Notes: generated by a model not told the origin, from the sequence alone. A stretch of DNA of 64,000 bases from Ensifer adhaerens (GCF_020035535.1 NZ_CP083350.1:1312501-1376500); one strand, 5' to 3'; positions 25,662 to 35,409 are shown, counted from the first letter of the stretch. Program-made: numbers and translations.

Positions 25662-26633
25662 TCAGAGGTCGTACGGCCAAGGCTGAGCGACAAATTCGTA
25701 GCCCACCTTTGCTGCGCGCACATGTCCAAAGCCAGGAAAATCGAGATGCATGCCTGCGACTAACGTTCCCTCGCTTGCTACGGTTTCGAATATTTTCCTA
25801 CGCGTCTGGACAGCTGTTGACGCATCGACATCGAACCCGACTGAGCATTCCGGCCTCGCGAACTGGAGGCTATGTGCATGTACAATGTCGCCCCAGATTA
25901 AAAGATCATCAGTGCCGGATGAAAGACGGAAGCCACTGTGGCCTGGCGTATGCCCCGGCAGCTCAACTGACCGAAGGCCGTGGCCCACGTCGCTATCGTT
26001 GCCAGAGAAGACAGACGTGCGGCCGTTGTAGGAGCGGACGGTAGCTTGAGCGCCTAGGAAGTAGGGTTTGACAAAATCGGGGGCGGCGGATGTGTTTCCC
26101 TCATCTGTCCAGAAGGCCAACTCTGTCTGATGAACAACTAGCTGCGCGTTGGGAAACAGCGGCTCGCCGTCTTTTGCGAGACCGTTGATATGGTCAGGGT
26201 GCATGTGCGTCAAATAAACCGCAGTGATATCGGCGGGCCGAACACCGGCCGCAGCTAGATTGCCATGCATCCTACCCGCGGTCTCTCCGAGCTGATCCCC
26301 TGCGCCGCTGTCAATGAGGATTGCAACGTCGCCCTTCTGGATAAGATAGGTGCTCACTGCCGCGCGTATCGGACCAGGTCGAATGAACGTGTTGGTCTGA
26401 AGTTCGTCAATCTCACGCTTGCTAATCCCGGAGAACAGTTCCTGGCCCAGATCGAGATAGCCATCCGCGATTGCTGTAACCAGGTATTCTCCAATGCGCT
26501 TGCGCAACAGGCCTGGAACCTGCGCATCAGCGATCGCCTGAGCCGCTTGGGCATCGTGCGAAGGCAAGCCCACCAACGGTGCTAGGACGGCACCTGTTCC
26601 GGCAATCAAAGTCGTTCGGCGGTTGATTTCCAT
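25662..26633 (-). CDS. Metallo-beta-lactamase-fold hydrolase, probably exported
   Basis: 323 aa. The N-terminus NRRTTLIAGTGAVLAPLVG looks like a twin-arginine signal, so the folded metalloenzyme is probably sent to the periplasm. The fold motifs are present: DSGAGDQLG, the metal motif THMHPDH, LPGHTPGHSGF, IWGDIVHAH and a late HLDFPG. Members of this subgroup hydrolyse lactones, esters or other small substrates. It is the last gene of the minus-strand importer operon, 114 bases after livF, so it may hydrolyse the importer's substrate before uptake. Substrate unknown. Confidence 0.82.
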   Translation of the reverse strand: MEINRRTTLIAGTGAVLAPLVGLPSHDAQAAQAIADAQVPGLLRKRIGEYLVTAIADGYLDLGQELFSGISKREIDELQTNTFIRPGPIRAAVSTYLIQKGDVAILIDSGAGDQLGETAGRMHGNLAAAGVRPADITAVYLTHMHPDHINGLAKDGEPLFPNAQLVVHQTELAFWTDEGNTSAAPDFVKPYFLGAQATVRSYNGRTSVFSGNDSDVGHGLRSVELPGHTPGHSGFRLSSGTDDLLIWGDIVHAHSLQFARPECSVGFDVDASTAVQTRRKIFETVASEGTLVAGMHLDFPGFGHVRAAKVGYEFVAQPWPYDL

Positions 26634-26747
26634 AGAAGTTTCCTCTTTTCGATTGGAAGTGATGGCGATAGCGCCGCATACGTGAGGCGCTTTCCTATTC
26701 GTGGGATTCGACGCTGGAGAGGTGCTCCAGAGCGCGGTTAAATAGTT

Positions 26748-27494
26748 TCAGTTAACCGCTTCCGCAGCGGCTTTTCCGCCCCCGAGGTAGACTTCGCCGA
26801 CGCGGGGGTCGGTTGCGAGGTTATTCGCATCGCCCTCGATGACGATCCGTCCGAGTTCCATCACATACCCATAATCCGCGATTTGCAGTGCGGCTCGGGC
26901 ATTCTGTTCGACAAGCAATATCGACACGCCTTCATCTCTCAGCTTCTCGACAGTCTGAAGGATCCCGCGAACAATTAACGGCGCGAGGCCTAGGCTAGGC
27001 TCGTCCAGCATCAGAAGCCGAGGTTGCGCCATCAGCGCTCTACCCATCGCCAACATTTGCCGCTCTCCACCAGACAGGGTCTCGGCGATTTGCTGCCTAC
27101 GCTCTTTCAGGCGAGGGAACAGCGCGAAGACGTGCTCCTTACTACGGCGTAGATCCGCGCGGCCACGACGAAATGCGCCGAGGTCGAGATTATCTTCGAT
27201 CGTCATAGAGCCAAAAAGGTCCCGTTGCTCGGGCACCAAACTGATGCCAAGGGACATGCGCTGCTCGACTGATAGACGACGAATATCGGTGCCTTGAAAG
27301 CTGACCATACCGTCTGAAGGCAACAGGCCCATTAGCGAAGCAAGTAAGGTAGTTTTTCCTGCGCCATTGGCCCCGATGACGGTGACTATTTGCCCGGTCT
27401 TGATGGTAAGCGATACTGTTTGCACCGCCGGGACACGCCCGTAGTTCACACAAAGCCCGCTAACCTGCATTTGTATTGCCTGCTTATCCATCAC
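26748..27494 (-). CDS. Branched-chain-type ABC ATPase LivF (second importer)
   Basis: 248 aa with canonical motifs: P-loop GANGAGKTT, signature LSGGERQMLAMGRAL, Walker B LLMLDEPSLGLAP and LLVEQNARAA. Unlike the copy at 14645 its P-loop Lys is intact. The start overlaps the end of the fused LivM-LivG gene by 4 bases. It forms the second nucleotide-binding subunit together with the ATPase half of that fusion. Confidence 0.92.
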   Translation of the reverse strand: MMDKQAIQMQVSGLCVNYGRVPAVQTVSLTIKTGQIVTVIGANGAGKTTLLASLMGLLPSDGMVSFQGTDIRRLSVEQRMSLGISLVPEQRDLFGSMTIEDNLDLGAFRRGRADLRRSKEHVFALFPRLKERRQQIAETLSGGERQMLAMGRALMAQPRLLMLDEPSLGLAPLIVRGILQTVEKLRDEGVSILLVEQNARAALQIADYGYVMELGRIVIEGDANNLATDPRVGEVYLGGGKAAAEAVN

Positions 27495-29257
27495 AGCGCC
27501 GCTCCAAGATAAGCTTCGATGACAGCAGGATCTTTTCGAACCGCCTCCGGTGTTCCGCCAGCGATCCGAGTTCCAAAGTTAATGACCACGATCTCGTCGG
27601 TAAGGCCCATCACAAAGTCCATGTCATGCTCGACCAAGAGGATGCTCATACCCTCGCTGCGCAGATCGGCTAAAAGTTTTGCCAATGCCTTTTTTTCCAG
27701 ATGCCGAAGTCCAGCGGCCGGCTCATCAAGGAGCAACAGACGCGGCTCCAGCATGAGCGCCCGGGCGATTTCGGCTAGTCGCTGTTGCCCGAGCGCGAGT
27801 TCGTCAGCGCATTTGTGCATGCAATCCTTTAACCCGACGCGATCAATCTGGTGGGCTGCCTCTGCGAAAATGGCAGCCTCTTCAGCACGGTTGAGGCGTA
27901 GGATTGCAGAGAGGTAACCCTTCCGACCTTTCAAGTGTGCTCCAAGGGCGACATTCTCCAGCAACGACATACGCGGGGATAGCTTGACGTGTTGGAAAGT
28001 CCGCGCAACCCGACACTTGGCCACCTCGACGGCTGACAGGCCGCATATCTGCTGTTCGTCAATCAGGACGCGGCCTTGAGTGGCGTCCAACGCGCCGCTT
28101 ATCATATTGAAAGTCGTCGACTTCCCAGCTCCGTTCGGGCCGATTAGGCCGACAATTTGACCCTGCGCGACCGAAAAGGATACATTGTTCACGGCGATCA
28201 GACCGCCAAAGGCCTTGCGAAGTTCTTCAACCACGAGTAGCGGTCCCGTCGTCTTCTTAAAGCCGTATACCGGCATAGGAGATGCTGGAGCGACAATGCG
28301 TTGTATGGGTTTCAGCCAAGCAATCATCAGCGGCCACAACCCATTACGGGCGAGCTGTAAGCCAATAATCAGTAGAGTTCCGAAAACAATGCCTTCGTAG
28401 TTGCCATCAGCGCTGAAGACGATGGGCAGAATGTCCTGTAGAGCATTCTTCAAGAGAATAACTATACCGGCACCCAACACCGCTCCATAGACATGGCCCG
28501 GCCCACCCAGAACTGCCATTAACAGATATTCAATGCCTGCGTTGATGCTGAAAACGCCTGGTGTGACTGCACGCTGGAAATGGGCATAAAGCCAACCCGA
28601 CAATCCTGCCAGCAGCGCCGCATATACGAACACGACTAATTTTGCGCGCCATGCATCGACGCCGACCGACTCTGCTGCCATGGAACCATTTCGAAGAGCC
28701 CTCATTGCCCGGCCCACACGAGAGTTAAGCAGGTTAGCCGTCCCGGCCAGCGCAAGGAGAACTACAATCCAGACGACATAGTAATATTGCCTGCTGTCGA
28801 CAAGTTCTAAACCAAAGATGCTAAGTGGCGGAATACTCGATATGCCGTCGTATGCGCCTAGCGACTTGATATTGCCAAACAGGAAATAGAATGAGATGCC
28901 CCAGGCGATGGTTCCCAGAGGGAGGTAGTGTCCCGACAAGCGTACGGTAATCGCACCAATCACGAAAGCAGCGAGGCCAGTCACAGCCAATGCGGCAGGA
29001 AGCGTTAGCCAGGGCGACCATCCAAACGACGTGGAAAGTAAGGAGGTTGTGTAAGCGCCGAAGCCTACGAAGGCCGCTTGGCCAAATGACGTCATGCCCC
29101 CGACGCCAGTTAGAACCACAAGGCCGAGCGCCACTAAGCTTGCGAGGCCGATAAAAATTGAAAGGGTGACCCAGTAGAGAGGGACAAAAGGGAGCAGCGG
29201 GACCAGCAAAACTACTAGAACAAAGGCGGAAAAGCCGTATTTTGCAAAGTTATTCAT
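27491..29257 (-). CDS. Fused LivM permease and LivG ATPase (second importer)
   Basis: 588-aa fusion. Residues 1 to about 320 are a LivM-type permease ([20 protein letters not shown] near residue 50 and [16 protein letters not shown] near 250). From about residue 340 there is a LivG ATPase with [16 protein letters not shown] in the Q-loop, [15 protein letters not shown] as signature and [15 protein letters not shown]. Here the signature is closer to normal than in the fusion at 12939. The two fusions differ throughout, so this is not a recent local duplication. It starts 1 base after the LivH stop. Confidence 0.92.
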   Translation of the reverse strand: MNNFAKYGFSAFVLVVLLVPLLPFVPLYWVTLSIFIGLASLVALGLVVLTGVGGMTSFGQAAFVGFGAYTTSLLSTSFGWSPWLTLPAALAVTGLAAFVIGAITVRLSGHYLPLGTIAWGISFYFLFGNIKSLGAYDGISSIPPLSIFGLELVDSRQYYYVVWIVVLLALAGTANLLNSRVGRAMRALRNGSMAAESVGVDAWRAKLVVFVYAALLAGLSGWLYAHFQRAVTPGVFSINAGIEYLLMAVLGGPGHVYGAVLGAGIVILLKNALQDILPIVFSADGNYEGIVFGTLLIIGLQLARNGLWPLMIAWLKPIQRIVAPASPMPVYGFKKTTGPLLVVEELRKAFGGLIAVNNVSFSVAQGQIVGLIGPNGAGKSTTFNMISGALDATQGRVLIDEQQICGLSAVEVAKCRVARTFQHVKLSPRMSLLENVALGAHLKGRKGYLSAILRLNRAEEAAIFAEAAHQIDRVGLKDCMHKCADELALGQQRLAEIARALMLEPRLLLLDEPAAGLRHLEKKALAKLLADLRSEGMSILLVEHDMDFVMGLTDEIVVINFGTRIAGGTPEAVRKDPAVIEAYLGAAL

Positions 29258-29258
29258 A

Positions 29259-30293
29259 TCACTCTTCCTCGTGCGGATTCGTCCGCCAAGAGCGCCATAA
29301 GAGAATTGGAAGGATCGACGAGAATACGATTACTTCTTTGTAAGCGCTCGCCCAGAACGCAGAAAATGCTTCCAACACTCCGACGCCAAACGCTGCAAAC
29401 ACCGTCGCTGGGTACGCGCCGAGGCCACCAATAATTGCCGCTACAAATCCTTTGAGACCAATGATGAATCCGCTGTCGTAGTAGAGGGTGGTCATTGGGG
29501 CGATCAGCACTCCAGATACAACCGCAATGGCTGCCGCCATGCCAAAGGCAATGCGACCAGATAGTCGTGGCGAAACACCTACCAGACGCGCGCCGCGCTG
29601 ATTTATGGCCGACGCGCGCAAAGCTTTACCGACGAACGTCCGCCCGAAAAAAGCAGCCAGCGCAGCTAGCAAAAAGAGCGCTGTGGTTACTACAAGCATG
29701 CTTTGATAGGTCACCGTCAGGGCACCGATTTTCATGGAGCCGACGAACAATGGTGTGCTTCGAAATCCCTCTGGACCGAAGATAGCTAGGCCGAGCGCCG
29801 TTAATGCTAGGTGGCCGCCCACCGAAGCGATGAGCAAGAGAAGCACGGAGGCATCAGCAACTGGCTGAAATACTACTCGGTAAACATACGGGCCCATCGG
29901 AATAACGATTGCTGCGCACATCAGCATGTTCGCCAAGGATCCGAGATGCATTGGCGTTAGCAGAAAGACGCCGCCTATGACAATTGCGGCTGGCACCAAA
30001 TTCACCAAGGTCGCTCTAAGAGCCTTGGAAATGCTTCTCTCCTTAAGCGCTTGAACGAGATCCATTACCGTCGCGATGCCTGCAAGGGTTGCGAGAAGCC
30101 AAACTGATTGTGGAACGACGCCGGCCTCCAGGGCGGCCAGCGTCAATCCAGCGAATGCAACCAGATCACCCTGAGGAACCAGGATGACACGCGTCACTGT
30201 AAAAACAAGCACCAGTGTGACGCCGAGCAGAGCGTAAATTGCGCCGTTGATCGCACCGTCCTGGAGGAGAAAGAGAAATATACTGGAGTTCAT
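29259..30293 (-). CDS. Branched-chain-type ABC permease LivH (second importer), long form
   Basis: 344 aa, about 50 residues longer than a usual LivH. The opening LLQDGAINGAIYALLGVTLVL and the ending KGFVAAIIGGLGAYPATV are typical. The extra length is an insertion after the second or third helix (VMDLVQALKERSISKALRATL), probably a cytoplasmic or periplasmic loop plus an additional helix. It is separated from the binding-protein gene by 61 bases. Confidence 0.88.
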   Translation of the reverse strand: MNSSIFLFLLQDGAINGAIYALLGVTLVLVFTVTRVILVPQGDLVAFAGLTLAALEAGVVPQSVWLLATLAGIATVMDLVQALKERSISKALRATLVNLVPAAIVIGGVFLLTPMHLGSLANMLMCAAIVIPMGPYVYRVVFQPVADASVLLLLIASVGGHLALTALGLAIFGPEGFRSTPLFVGSMKIGALTVTYQSMLVVTTALFLLAALAAFFGRTFVGKALRASAINQRGARLVGVSPRLSGRIAFGMAAAIAVVSGVLIAPMTTLYYDSGFIIGLKGFVAAIIGGLGAYPATVFAAFGVGVLEAFSAFWASAYKEVIVFSSILPILLWRSWRTNPHEEE

Positions 30294-30354
30294 AGGAAGT
30301 AGGCGTCCCCGATGTTGAGGCGTCGAAGCGGGAGAAGTTCTGGGAATGATCTAA

Positions 30355-31488
30355 CTAGTGAAGATATTCCCACGCGCCATCTTGTACCTTTACGAGAACA
30401 CGACTGCGCTGATCACGGCCATCGTGATCCTCAGGAGACATGCTATACGTGCCATTTACACCAACAACGTTGTTGATGTTCTCAAGGGCGTTGCGGAGTG
30501 CCATTCGAAAATCATGTGTGCCTGGCGATGCAGTCTTCAACGCAACTGGCACTGCCGCTTGGATCAGCTGACCCGCGTCAAACATATACGCGCCGAAAGG
30601 AGATAGTGTATTCTCGCCGTGCTGGGCCGTGTAATCCACCGTATACTTTGTTCCCAAAGTCTTGGATGGATGATCGTCGGGAAGCTGGGCTGCAACCATC
30701 ACCGGACCGACCGGAAGAATTGTGCCGTCCGCTGTGGCACCTGCTACCCGAAGAAAGTCGACGCTTGCGGAACCGTGTGTGTGGTAGATTTGGCCGGTGT
30801 AGCCACGCTCGGCTAACGCTAGGTTCGGCAACGCCGCTGGAGTTCCGGAGCCAGCAACAAGGACCGCGTCCGGTGCGGCAGCGACCAACTTTAGAGCCTG
30901 GCCCGTAACGCTAGTGTCTGTCCGCGCATAACGTTCTACAGGACCAAGGCTGATGCCAGTTCCGTCCAACATACGAGTAATGACATCAAGCCATAGCTCG
31001 CCGTAGCCATCCGAATAGCCAATAAAACCCAGCGTCTTAACGTCGTTGGCTTTCATATGCTCGATGAGGGCGGCGGCCATAAGTTGCACTGGCTGAGACA
31101 ATCGGAATGTCCAATGCTCTGCCTTTTCGGGCAAAGTCACTGGGGACAAGGCGAGCAAGGGCGTCTCGGTTTCTCCGGCTACACCGGCAATTGCGATAGT
31201 CGGTGGGGTGGGAGAAGAACCGACGAGGATGTCGGCACCTTGTTCTTCAATGCATTTGCGTACATTGCGGGTGGCCACTGTTGGGTCGCTGGCGTCGTCA
31301 AAAGTGATGTATTTGATCTTCTGACCGGCGACTTCAGTTGGAAGCAGGGAAACGGTTGCCTGCTGTGGAGCTCCCAAAGAGGCTGCTGGCCCGGTCGCAG
31401 ACACCGTCACACATACCGCGATGTCTGCCAGCGTCGGGGTTGCAGTAAGCAAGACGCCGGTTACACCGGCCGCGAGAATGGTCTTCAT
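30355..31488 (-). CDS. Branched-chain-type ABC substrate-binding protein (second importer)
   Basis: 377 aa with a Sec signal peptide (MKTILAAGVTGVLLTATPTLA, cleaved near TLADI). The mature part follows the Peripla_BP_6 fold: VTVSATGPAASLGAPQ, then ITFDDASDPTVATRNVRKCI, and YMFDAGQLIQAAVPVAL near the end. I choose ATG 31488 because GAGGG lies about 8 bases upstream; a codon at 31503 would place extra residues before the signal peptide. Ligand unknown. Confidence 0.9.
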   Translation of the reverse strand: MKTILAAGVTGVLLTATPTLADIAVCVTVSATGPAASLGAPQQATVSLLPTEVAGQKIKYITFDDASDPTVATRNVRKCIEEQGADILVGSSPTPPTIAIAGVAGETETPLLALSPVTLPEKAEHWTFRLSQPVQLMAAALIEHMKANDVKTLGFIGYSDGYGELWLDVITRMLDGTGISLGPVERYARTDTSVTGQALKLVAAAPDAVLVAGSGTPAALPNLALAERGYTGQIYHTHGSASVDFLRVAGATADGTILPVGPVMVAAQLPDDHPSKTLGTKYTVDYTAQHGENTLSPFGAYMFDAGQLIQAAVPVALKTASPGTHDFRMALRNALENINNVVGVNGTYSMSPEDHDGRDQRSRVLVKVQDGAWEYLH

Positions 31489-31596
31489 TGTTTCATCCCT
31501 CATATAGTTCTTCGGGCGTGCTATGGAGCCCGTTTGGTGGTTGATTTATCGGAAGCAAGGCTGTGCGCGGCCCCCGAGCAGGCCGAGTTGTCTAAG

Positions 31597-32232
31597 TCAC
31601 GGACGCGTAAGAACCGGTGCCATTGGATTGTCGTCGGGCCGCTTTATGCGGAACAACTGATCTGAGCCGACGGAAAAATAATGGTCGTACCCAGCCCGCA
31701 TGATTGGCCGCATACCCGCGGTGTTTACCAAGCCATTCTGAATGAAGCGGTCGTCGATGTAGACACCCACAACTTCGCCGATAACGAGATAGTACTCAGT
31801 AATGCCGGCCCGAGATGGAAGCGGAGTAGTTGACAGCCATTTGCATTCTAATGCGGCCGGGGCCGCTGCAACGCGTGGAGGCTTTACAAAGTTAGAGGGC
31901 GCAGCTTCTAAGCTTGCATGTTCTAACTCGTTGCCGCCGCGCGGCAACATCATTGAGGTGAGATACATTTGCTCACGCAATTCGAAAGTCGCGAACGAAC
32001 ATGTGAATTCGCCTGTTTCCTCCGCAAACGTTGCGGAATCTTTCATGCCTCGGCTGGAAAAGGCGACCATATTCGGAGAATCTGAGACTGCGTTAAAGAA
32101 CGAGTAGGGAGCGCAATTTATTTCCCCTGCAGCGCTCATCGTCGTAATCCAGCCAATTGGTCTTGGCGCGACGATCGCTTTGAAAGGGTCGTATTTTAGT
32201 CCGTGATTGTTGTCAGTCGCGTCATAGTGCAT
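31597..32232 (-). CDS. Flavin reductase-like FMN-binding split-barrel protein
   Basis: 211 aa, DIM6/NTAB-type flavin reductase-like fold: KAIVAPRPIGWITT at about residues 16-29 and NCAPYSFFNAVSDSPNMVAF following, the usual FMN-contact region. Such proteins reduce FMN with NAD(P)H for two-component monooxygenases or act directly on small substrates. No partner monooxygenase is present in the window. Start ATG 32232 (MHYDATD) is chosen over 32292 because GGGAA precedes it and homologues begin near here. It heads the minus-strand operon with the second Liv importer, 108 bases before the binding protein. Confidence 0.82.
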   Translation of the reverse strand: MHYDATDNNHGLKYDPFKAIVAPRPIGWITTMSAAGEINCAPYSFFNAVSDSPNMVAFSSRGMKDSATFAEETGEFTCSFATFELREQMYLTSMMLPRGGNELEHASLEAAPSNFVKPPRVAAAPAALECKWLSTTPLPSRAGITEYYLVIGEVVGVYIDDRFIQNGLVNTAGMRPIMRAGYDHYFSVGSDQLFRIKRPDDNPMAPVLTRP

Positions 32233-32289
32233 ATCAAGCGTTCCCACGAAAATTCTGGGGCAATATCGCTGCGTGTTCCAACGTGAGTC

Positions 32290-32313
32290 CAATATCTCGT
32301 GTGAACGATATTG
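32290..32313. promoter_or_regulatory. Inverted repeat in the flavin reductase/RidA divergent promoter
   Basis: CAATATC (32290-32296) and GATATTG (32307-32313), 7 bp perfect with a 10-base spacer. A further CAATATC occurs at 32261-32267. The LysR gene at 34468 is the nearest candidate regulator. Confidence 0.4.
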
Positions 32314-32458
32314 ATATGTTCATCAAACTGTAGGTCTTTCATATCTCCTGCCGTCTCAATTTACCCCATGATTGATATTTTACGCACGCCATGGGGGCCT
32401 GTACGTTTGGTCTGCGCTCGCGCAATTTCCTGATGGACATATTTGAGAAGGGCCACCA

Positions 32459-32878
32459 ATGGCGCAATCTGCAGCTCAAAAAATCGAATACATGACCCCG
32501 GGCCTAAATCCCCCTATCAGCCACTATTGTGATGCTGTCGGCTTTGGAAACCTGCTGTTCATCTCGGGCGTGGCGCCTCTTGATGAAAACCAGAAGCTTG
32601 TCGGTGAGGGTGACGTCGAACTCCAGGCCGAGGCCGTTTTTCAGGCAATGGAGAAGATCCTTAAACAGGCGAATGCGACGTTCGCTGATATTCTAAAGGT
32701 AACGTTGTTCCTGACAGACGTCGACGACCGTCACAAGATCAATCCGCTGCGTAAGAAATACTTCGGCGACGCTCGTCCTGCGAGCACTCTGTTCGAAGTC
32801 ACCCGATTGGCATTCCCCGGGATGAAGCTCGAAATCGAGGCGATCGTCGGACTGAAGCCTGCCGTCGCTTCAGCGTGA
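32459..32878 (+). CDS. RidA-family enamine/imine deaminase
   Basis: 139 aa, YjgF/RidA fold. These trimers hydrolyse reactive enamines/imines, or act as dedicated deaminases such as 2-aminomuconate deaminase. The core FGNLLFISGVAP and the conserved end FPGMKLEIEAI are present. The catalytic Arg is intact at residue 106 in DARPASTLFEV. It begins the plus-strand pair with an aldehyde dehydrogenase 31 bases downstream. A RidA-ALDH pair occurs in amino-aromatic degradation, but this ALDH does not look like the aminomuconic semialdehyde type, so the pathway is open. Confidence 0.88.
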   Translation: MAQSAAQKIEYMTPGLNPPISHYCDAVGFGNLLFISGVAPLDENQKLVGEGDVELQAEAVFQAMEKILKQANATFADILKVTLFLTDVDDRHKINPLRKKYFGDARPASTLFEVTRLAFPGMKLEIEAIVGLKPAVASA

Positions 32879-32909
32879 GTTGGGCGACGAAAATCTAAGG
32901 AAATCTAAA

Positions 32910-34370
32910 ATGACACAGAACCTAAAGTTCTACATTGACGGTGAGTGGGTGGAACCGGCACGAGAAGCCGGCGCGGTCGACACGGCGGTCAACACGGTTG
33001 AAGTTATTGATCCTTCCAATGAAGAGGCGTTTACCAGCATCGCCCTTGGTAGCGAGGCAGATGTCGACCGTGCTGTAAAGGCCGCCCGCCGAGCTTTCGC
33101 CAGCTATTCGGCCACGACAGCTTCTGAACGTTTGGAGCTGTTGAGAAATATTGTCCGGGTGTACCAAACGAGGCGTCAAGACATCGCGGACGCTTTGACC
33201 CGGGAAATGGGTGCGCCGCTGAAGTTGGCCATCGAAACGCAGTCTTACATGGGGCTTGCGCATTTCGAGAAGATCATCTCGGTGCTCGAGAATTACAGCT
33301 TCTCTGAGATGCGCGGCACCACCCTGGTAGCCAAGGAGGCAATTGGTGTTTGCGCGCTAATCACGCCGTGGAACTGGCCTATGAACCAAATCGCCTGCAA
33401 GGTGGCTCCCGCTCTCGCCGCGGGTTGTACCATGGTTCTGAAGCCCAGCGAGGTGTCTCCGATCAGTTCGCTGATCTTTGCCGAGGTTCTCCACGAAGCG
33501 GGAGTTCCCAAGGGCGTATTTAACCTGGTCAATGGACTTGGCGCTGTAGTAGGCGATGCCCTTTCCCGCCACCCCGACGTCGACATGGTTTCTTTCACGG
33601 GTTCGACTCGGGCGGGCGTCCTCGTGGCTAAGGCAGCGGCCGACACTGTGAAGCGGGTGCACCAAGAATTGGGCGGCAAGTCGGCCAACATCATTCTCGA
33701 TGATGAAAATCTCCCCGAAGCCGTCCGGAAGGGCGTGGCGGCGATTTTCCGAAACAGTGGGCAGTCATGCAACGCTCCCAGCCGCATGCTGGTTCCGTTG
33801 TCGCGACGCGATGAAGTGGTCGAAGTCGCCCGTGAGGCGGCGTCTAACTTCCGTGTTGGCCCGGCTTCGGATCCAAAGAGCGACCTGGGGCCGGTGGCAA
33901 ATCGGACTCAGTTTGACAAGATCCAAGGGCTGATTTCGATTGGTATCCAGGAAGGCGCCACGGTTGTTGCCGGTGGGCCCGGACTTCCAGACGACCGCAA
34001 TCGCGGCTATTTCGTACGTCCGACAATCTTCGCGGACGTGACTCCCGATATGACAATTGCACGAGAGGAGATCTTCGGTCCGGTCTTGTCGATCATTGGT
34101 TATGCGGACGAGGATGACGCCGTTCGGATCGCTAACGATTCAATCTACGGTCTTGCGGCTTATGTGCAATCGGCTGATGTTGCGAAAGGGCAGAGGGTGG
34201 CGAGCCGCATGCGTGCCGGAACGATCTACCTCAACTACCCTGCTTGGGACTCGGGCGCGCCGTTCGGTGGGTACCGGCAGTCTGGCAACGGGCGCGAATA
34301 TGCTGATTTCGGGCTCGAAGAATTCCTTGAGGTAAAGGGCGTAGTTGGGTACGCAAAGGTCTCGGCCTAG
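32910..34370 (+). CDS. Aldehyde dehydrogenase
   Basis: NAD(P)-dependent aldehyde oxidation in the cytoplasm, 486 aa, standard ALDH length. Key elements: LITPWNWPMNQIACKVAPAL, the cofactor loop SFTGSTRAG, general base Glu in HQELGGKSAN, catalytic Cys in NSGQSCNAPSR and FGPVLSIIGY. Start ATG 32910 follows AAGGAA; a frame from 32880 is extended but unsupported. The C-terminal FGGYRQSGNGREYADFGLEE and the MGLAHFEKI region place it in the group with 6-oxolauric-acid dehydrogenase-like enzymes (inference from memory). It ends at a strong hairpin (34379). Confidence 0.92.
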   Translation: MTQNLKFYIDGEWVEPAREAGAVDTAVNTVEVIDPSNEEAFTSIALGSEADVDRAVKAARRAFASYSATTASERLELLRNIVRVYQTRRQDIADALTREMGAPLKLAIETQSYMGLAHFEKIISVLENYSFSEMRGTTLVAKEAIGVCALITPWNWPMNQIACKVAPALAAGCTMVLKPSEVSPISSLIFAEVLHEAGVPKGVFNLVNGLGAVVGDALSRHPDVDMVSFTGSTRAGVLVAKAAADTVKRVHQELGGKSANIILDDENLPEAVRKGVAAIFRNSGQSCNAPSRMLVPLSRRDEVVEVAREAASNFRVGPASDPKSDLGPVANRTQFDKIQGLISIGIQEGATVVAGGPGLPDDRNRGYFVRPTIFADVTPDMTIAREEIFGPVLSIIGYADEDDAVRIANDSIYGLAAYVQSADVAKGQRVASRMRAGTIYLNYPAWDSGAPFGGYRQSGNGREYADFGLEEFLEVKGVVGYAKVSA

Positions 34371-34378
34371 TTTGCGAA

Positions 34379-34409
34379 AGCTGGCGATCGTAGTTTTCGG
34401 TCGCCAGCT
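34379..34409 (+). terminator. Hairpin after the RidA-ALDH pair
   Basis: AGCTGGCGA (34379-34387) pairs perfectly with TCGCCAGCT (34401-34409); including a G-U pair the stem reaches 12 bp with a 7-base loop. No strong T run follows. Placed 8 bases after the stop codon, it is a likely terminator. Confidence 0.55.
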
Positions 34410-34467
34410 GCCGCGTCTATTAACAACATCGATACTCAACTAGGCGCTCGTTGGGGAGGTGGATGAA

Positions 34468-35376
34468 ATGGCGGGAAAGCCCGAATTCGATTTGCGACAG
34501 TTGCGGTCGTTCATCGTAGTCGCGGAAGAGGGGCATTTTGGACGGGCCGCTGCGAAACTTGGAATCGCTCAGCCCCCGCTCAGCCAGCAAATCCGCCGTT
34601 TGGAAAGTAAGATTGGTTTTACACTCTTCGATAGAGGAACGAGAAAAGTAGTCCTCACGGCCGCCGGAGAGAGTCTTGTTGATACGGCCCGCAAAATCTT
34701 GGAACAAGCCCAGGACGGCCTTGATAGCGCGCGACGTGCGGCGCGTGGCGAGGAGGGTGTATTGCGGATCGGGATCAATCCGTCATTGGCTTTAACAGAG
34801 TTAATGCGTGTTCTCCAAACCTATCGACGTGAAAACGATAAGGTCACATTGGCATTTCATGAGATGACGTCGCAGCCCCAAGTGAACAGTTTGCTTATGG
34901 GGGACATTGATATTGGTTTTTTGCGTGAGACGTATTCGGTGCAGTCACTGGAGTCGCGACCGTTGATCGAGGAGCCACTAATGGTCGTCCTGCCAGAAAA
35001 TCACCCACTGGCGAAACTCGATACGGTTGATTTAAGCGAGCTCGGACACGAGACGTTTATCCTGATTTCACGCCAGTCGGGTTCTGCGCTTTATGACCGT
35101 ATAGTTGCCGCTTGTAGGCTATCGGGTTTCCAGCCGCTTATCGGGCAGGAAGCGACCGAGTGGTCGACTATTGCTGCGCTCGTCGGATGCGGGTTAGGAG
35201 TTGCTCTGGCACCAAATTGTGTAAGAAGGCTGAACATTCCTGGCGTCGCCTACCGTAGCGTCAGCCCAATGCTGTCGACTGTCGTCACCATGGCGTGGCG
35301 ACAGAATGACCGCAGTCCGATCGTCCAGCGATTTCTGCGCCACGCACAGCGTGCTTATTCCCGCATTTCGGAGTGA
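34468..35376 (+). CDS. LysR-family regulator (BenM/CatR-like)
   Basis: 302 aa. N-terminal HTH FGRAAAKLGIAQPPLSQQI with RRLE after it, the pattern of the CatM/BenM subgroup that responds to aromatic-pathway intermediates. The effector domain begins LRIGINPSLALTELMRVL. Start ATG 34468 has GGGGAGG 8 bases upstream; the GTG at 34459 overlaps that site. It is the local regulator for the ridA-aldh pair and perhaps the divergent operon at 32232. It converges on the Old Yellow Enzyme gene with 33 bases between the stops. Confidence 0.88.
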   Translation: MAGKPEFDLRQLRSFIVVAEEGHFGRAAAKLGIAQPPLSQQIRRLESKIGFTLFDRGTRKVVLTAAGESLVDTARKILEQAQDGLDSARRAARGEEGVLRIGINPSLALTELMRVLQTYRRENDKVTLAFHEMTSQPQVNSLLMGDIDIGFLRETYSVQSLESRPLIEEPLMVVLPENHPLAKLDTVDLSELGHETFILISRQSGSALYDRIVAACRLSGFQPLIGQEATEWSTIAALVGCGLGVALAPNCVRRLNIPGVAYRSVSPMLSTVVTMAWRQNDRSPIVQRFLRHAQRAYSRISE

Positions 35377-35409
35377 AGTGCGCGAGCCCGGCATAGGCAG
35401 GCAAAGGTA

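Noticed and set aside
32459..34370. 2-aminomuconate deaminase and aminomuconic semialdehyde dehydrogenase pair
   Set aside because: The RidA member fits, but the ALDH sequence resembles a different subgroup and no aminophenol or aminohydroxybenzoate ring-cleavage gene is nearby.
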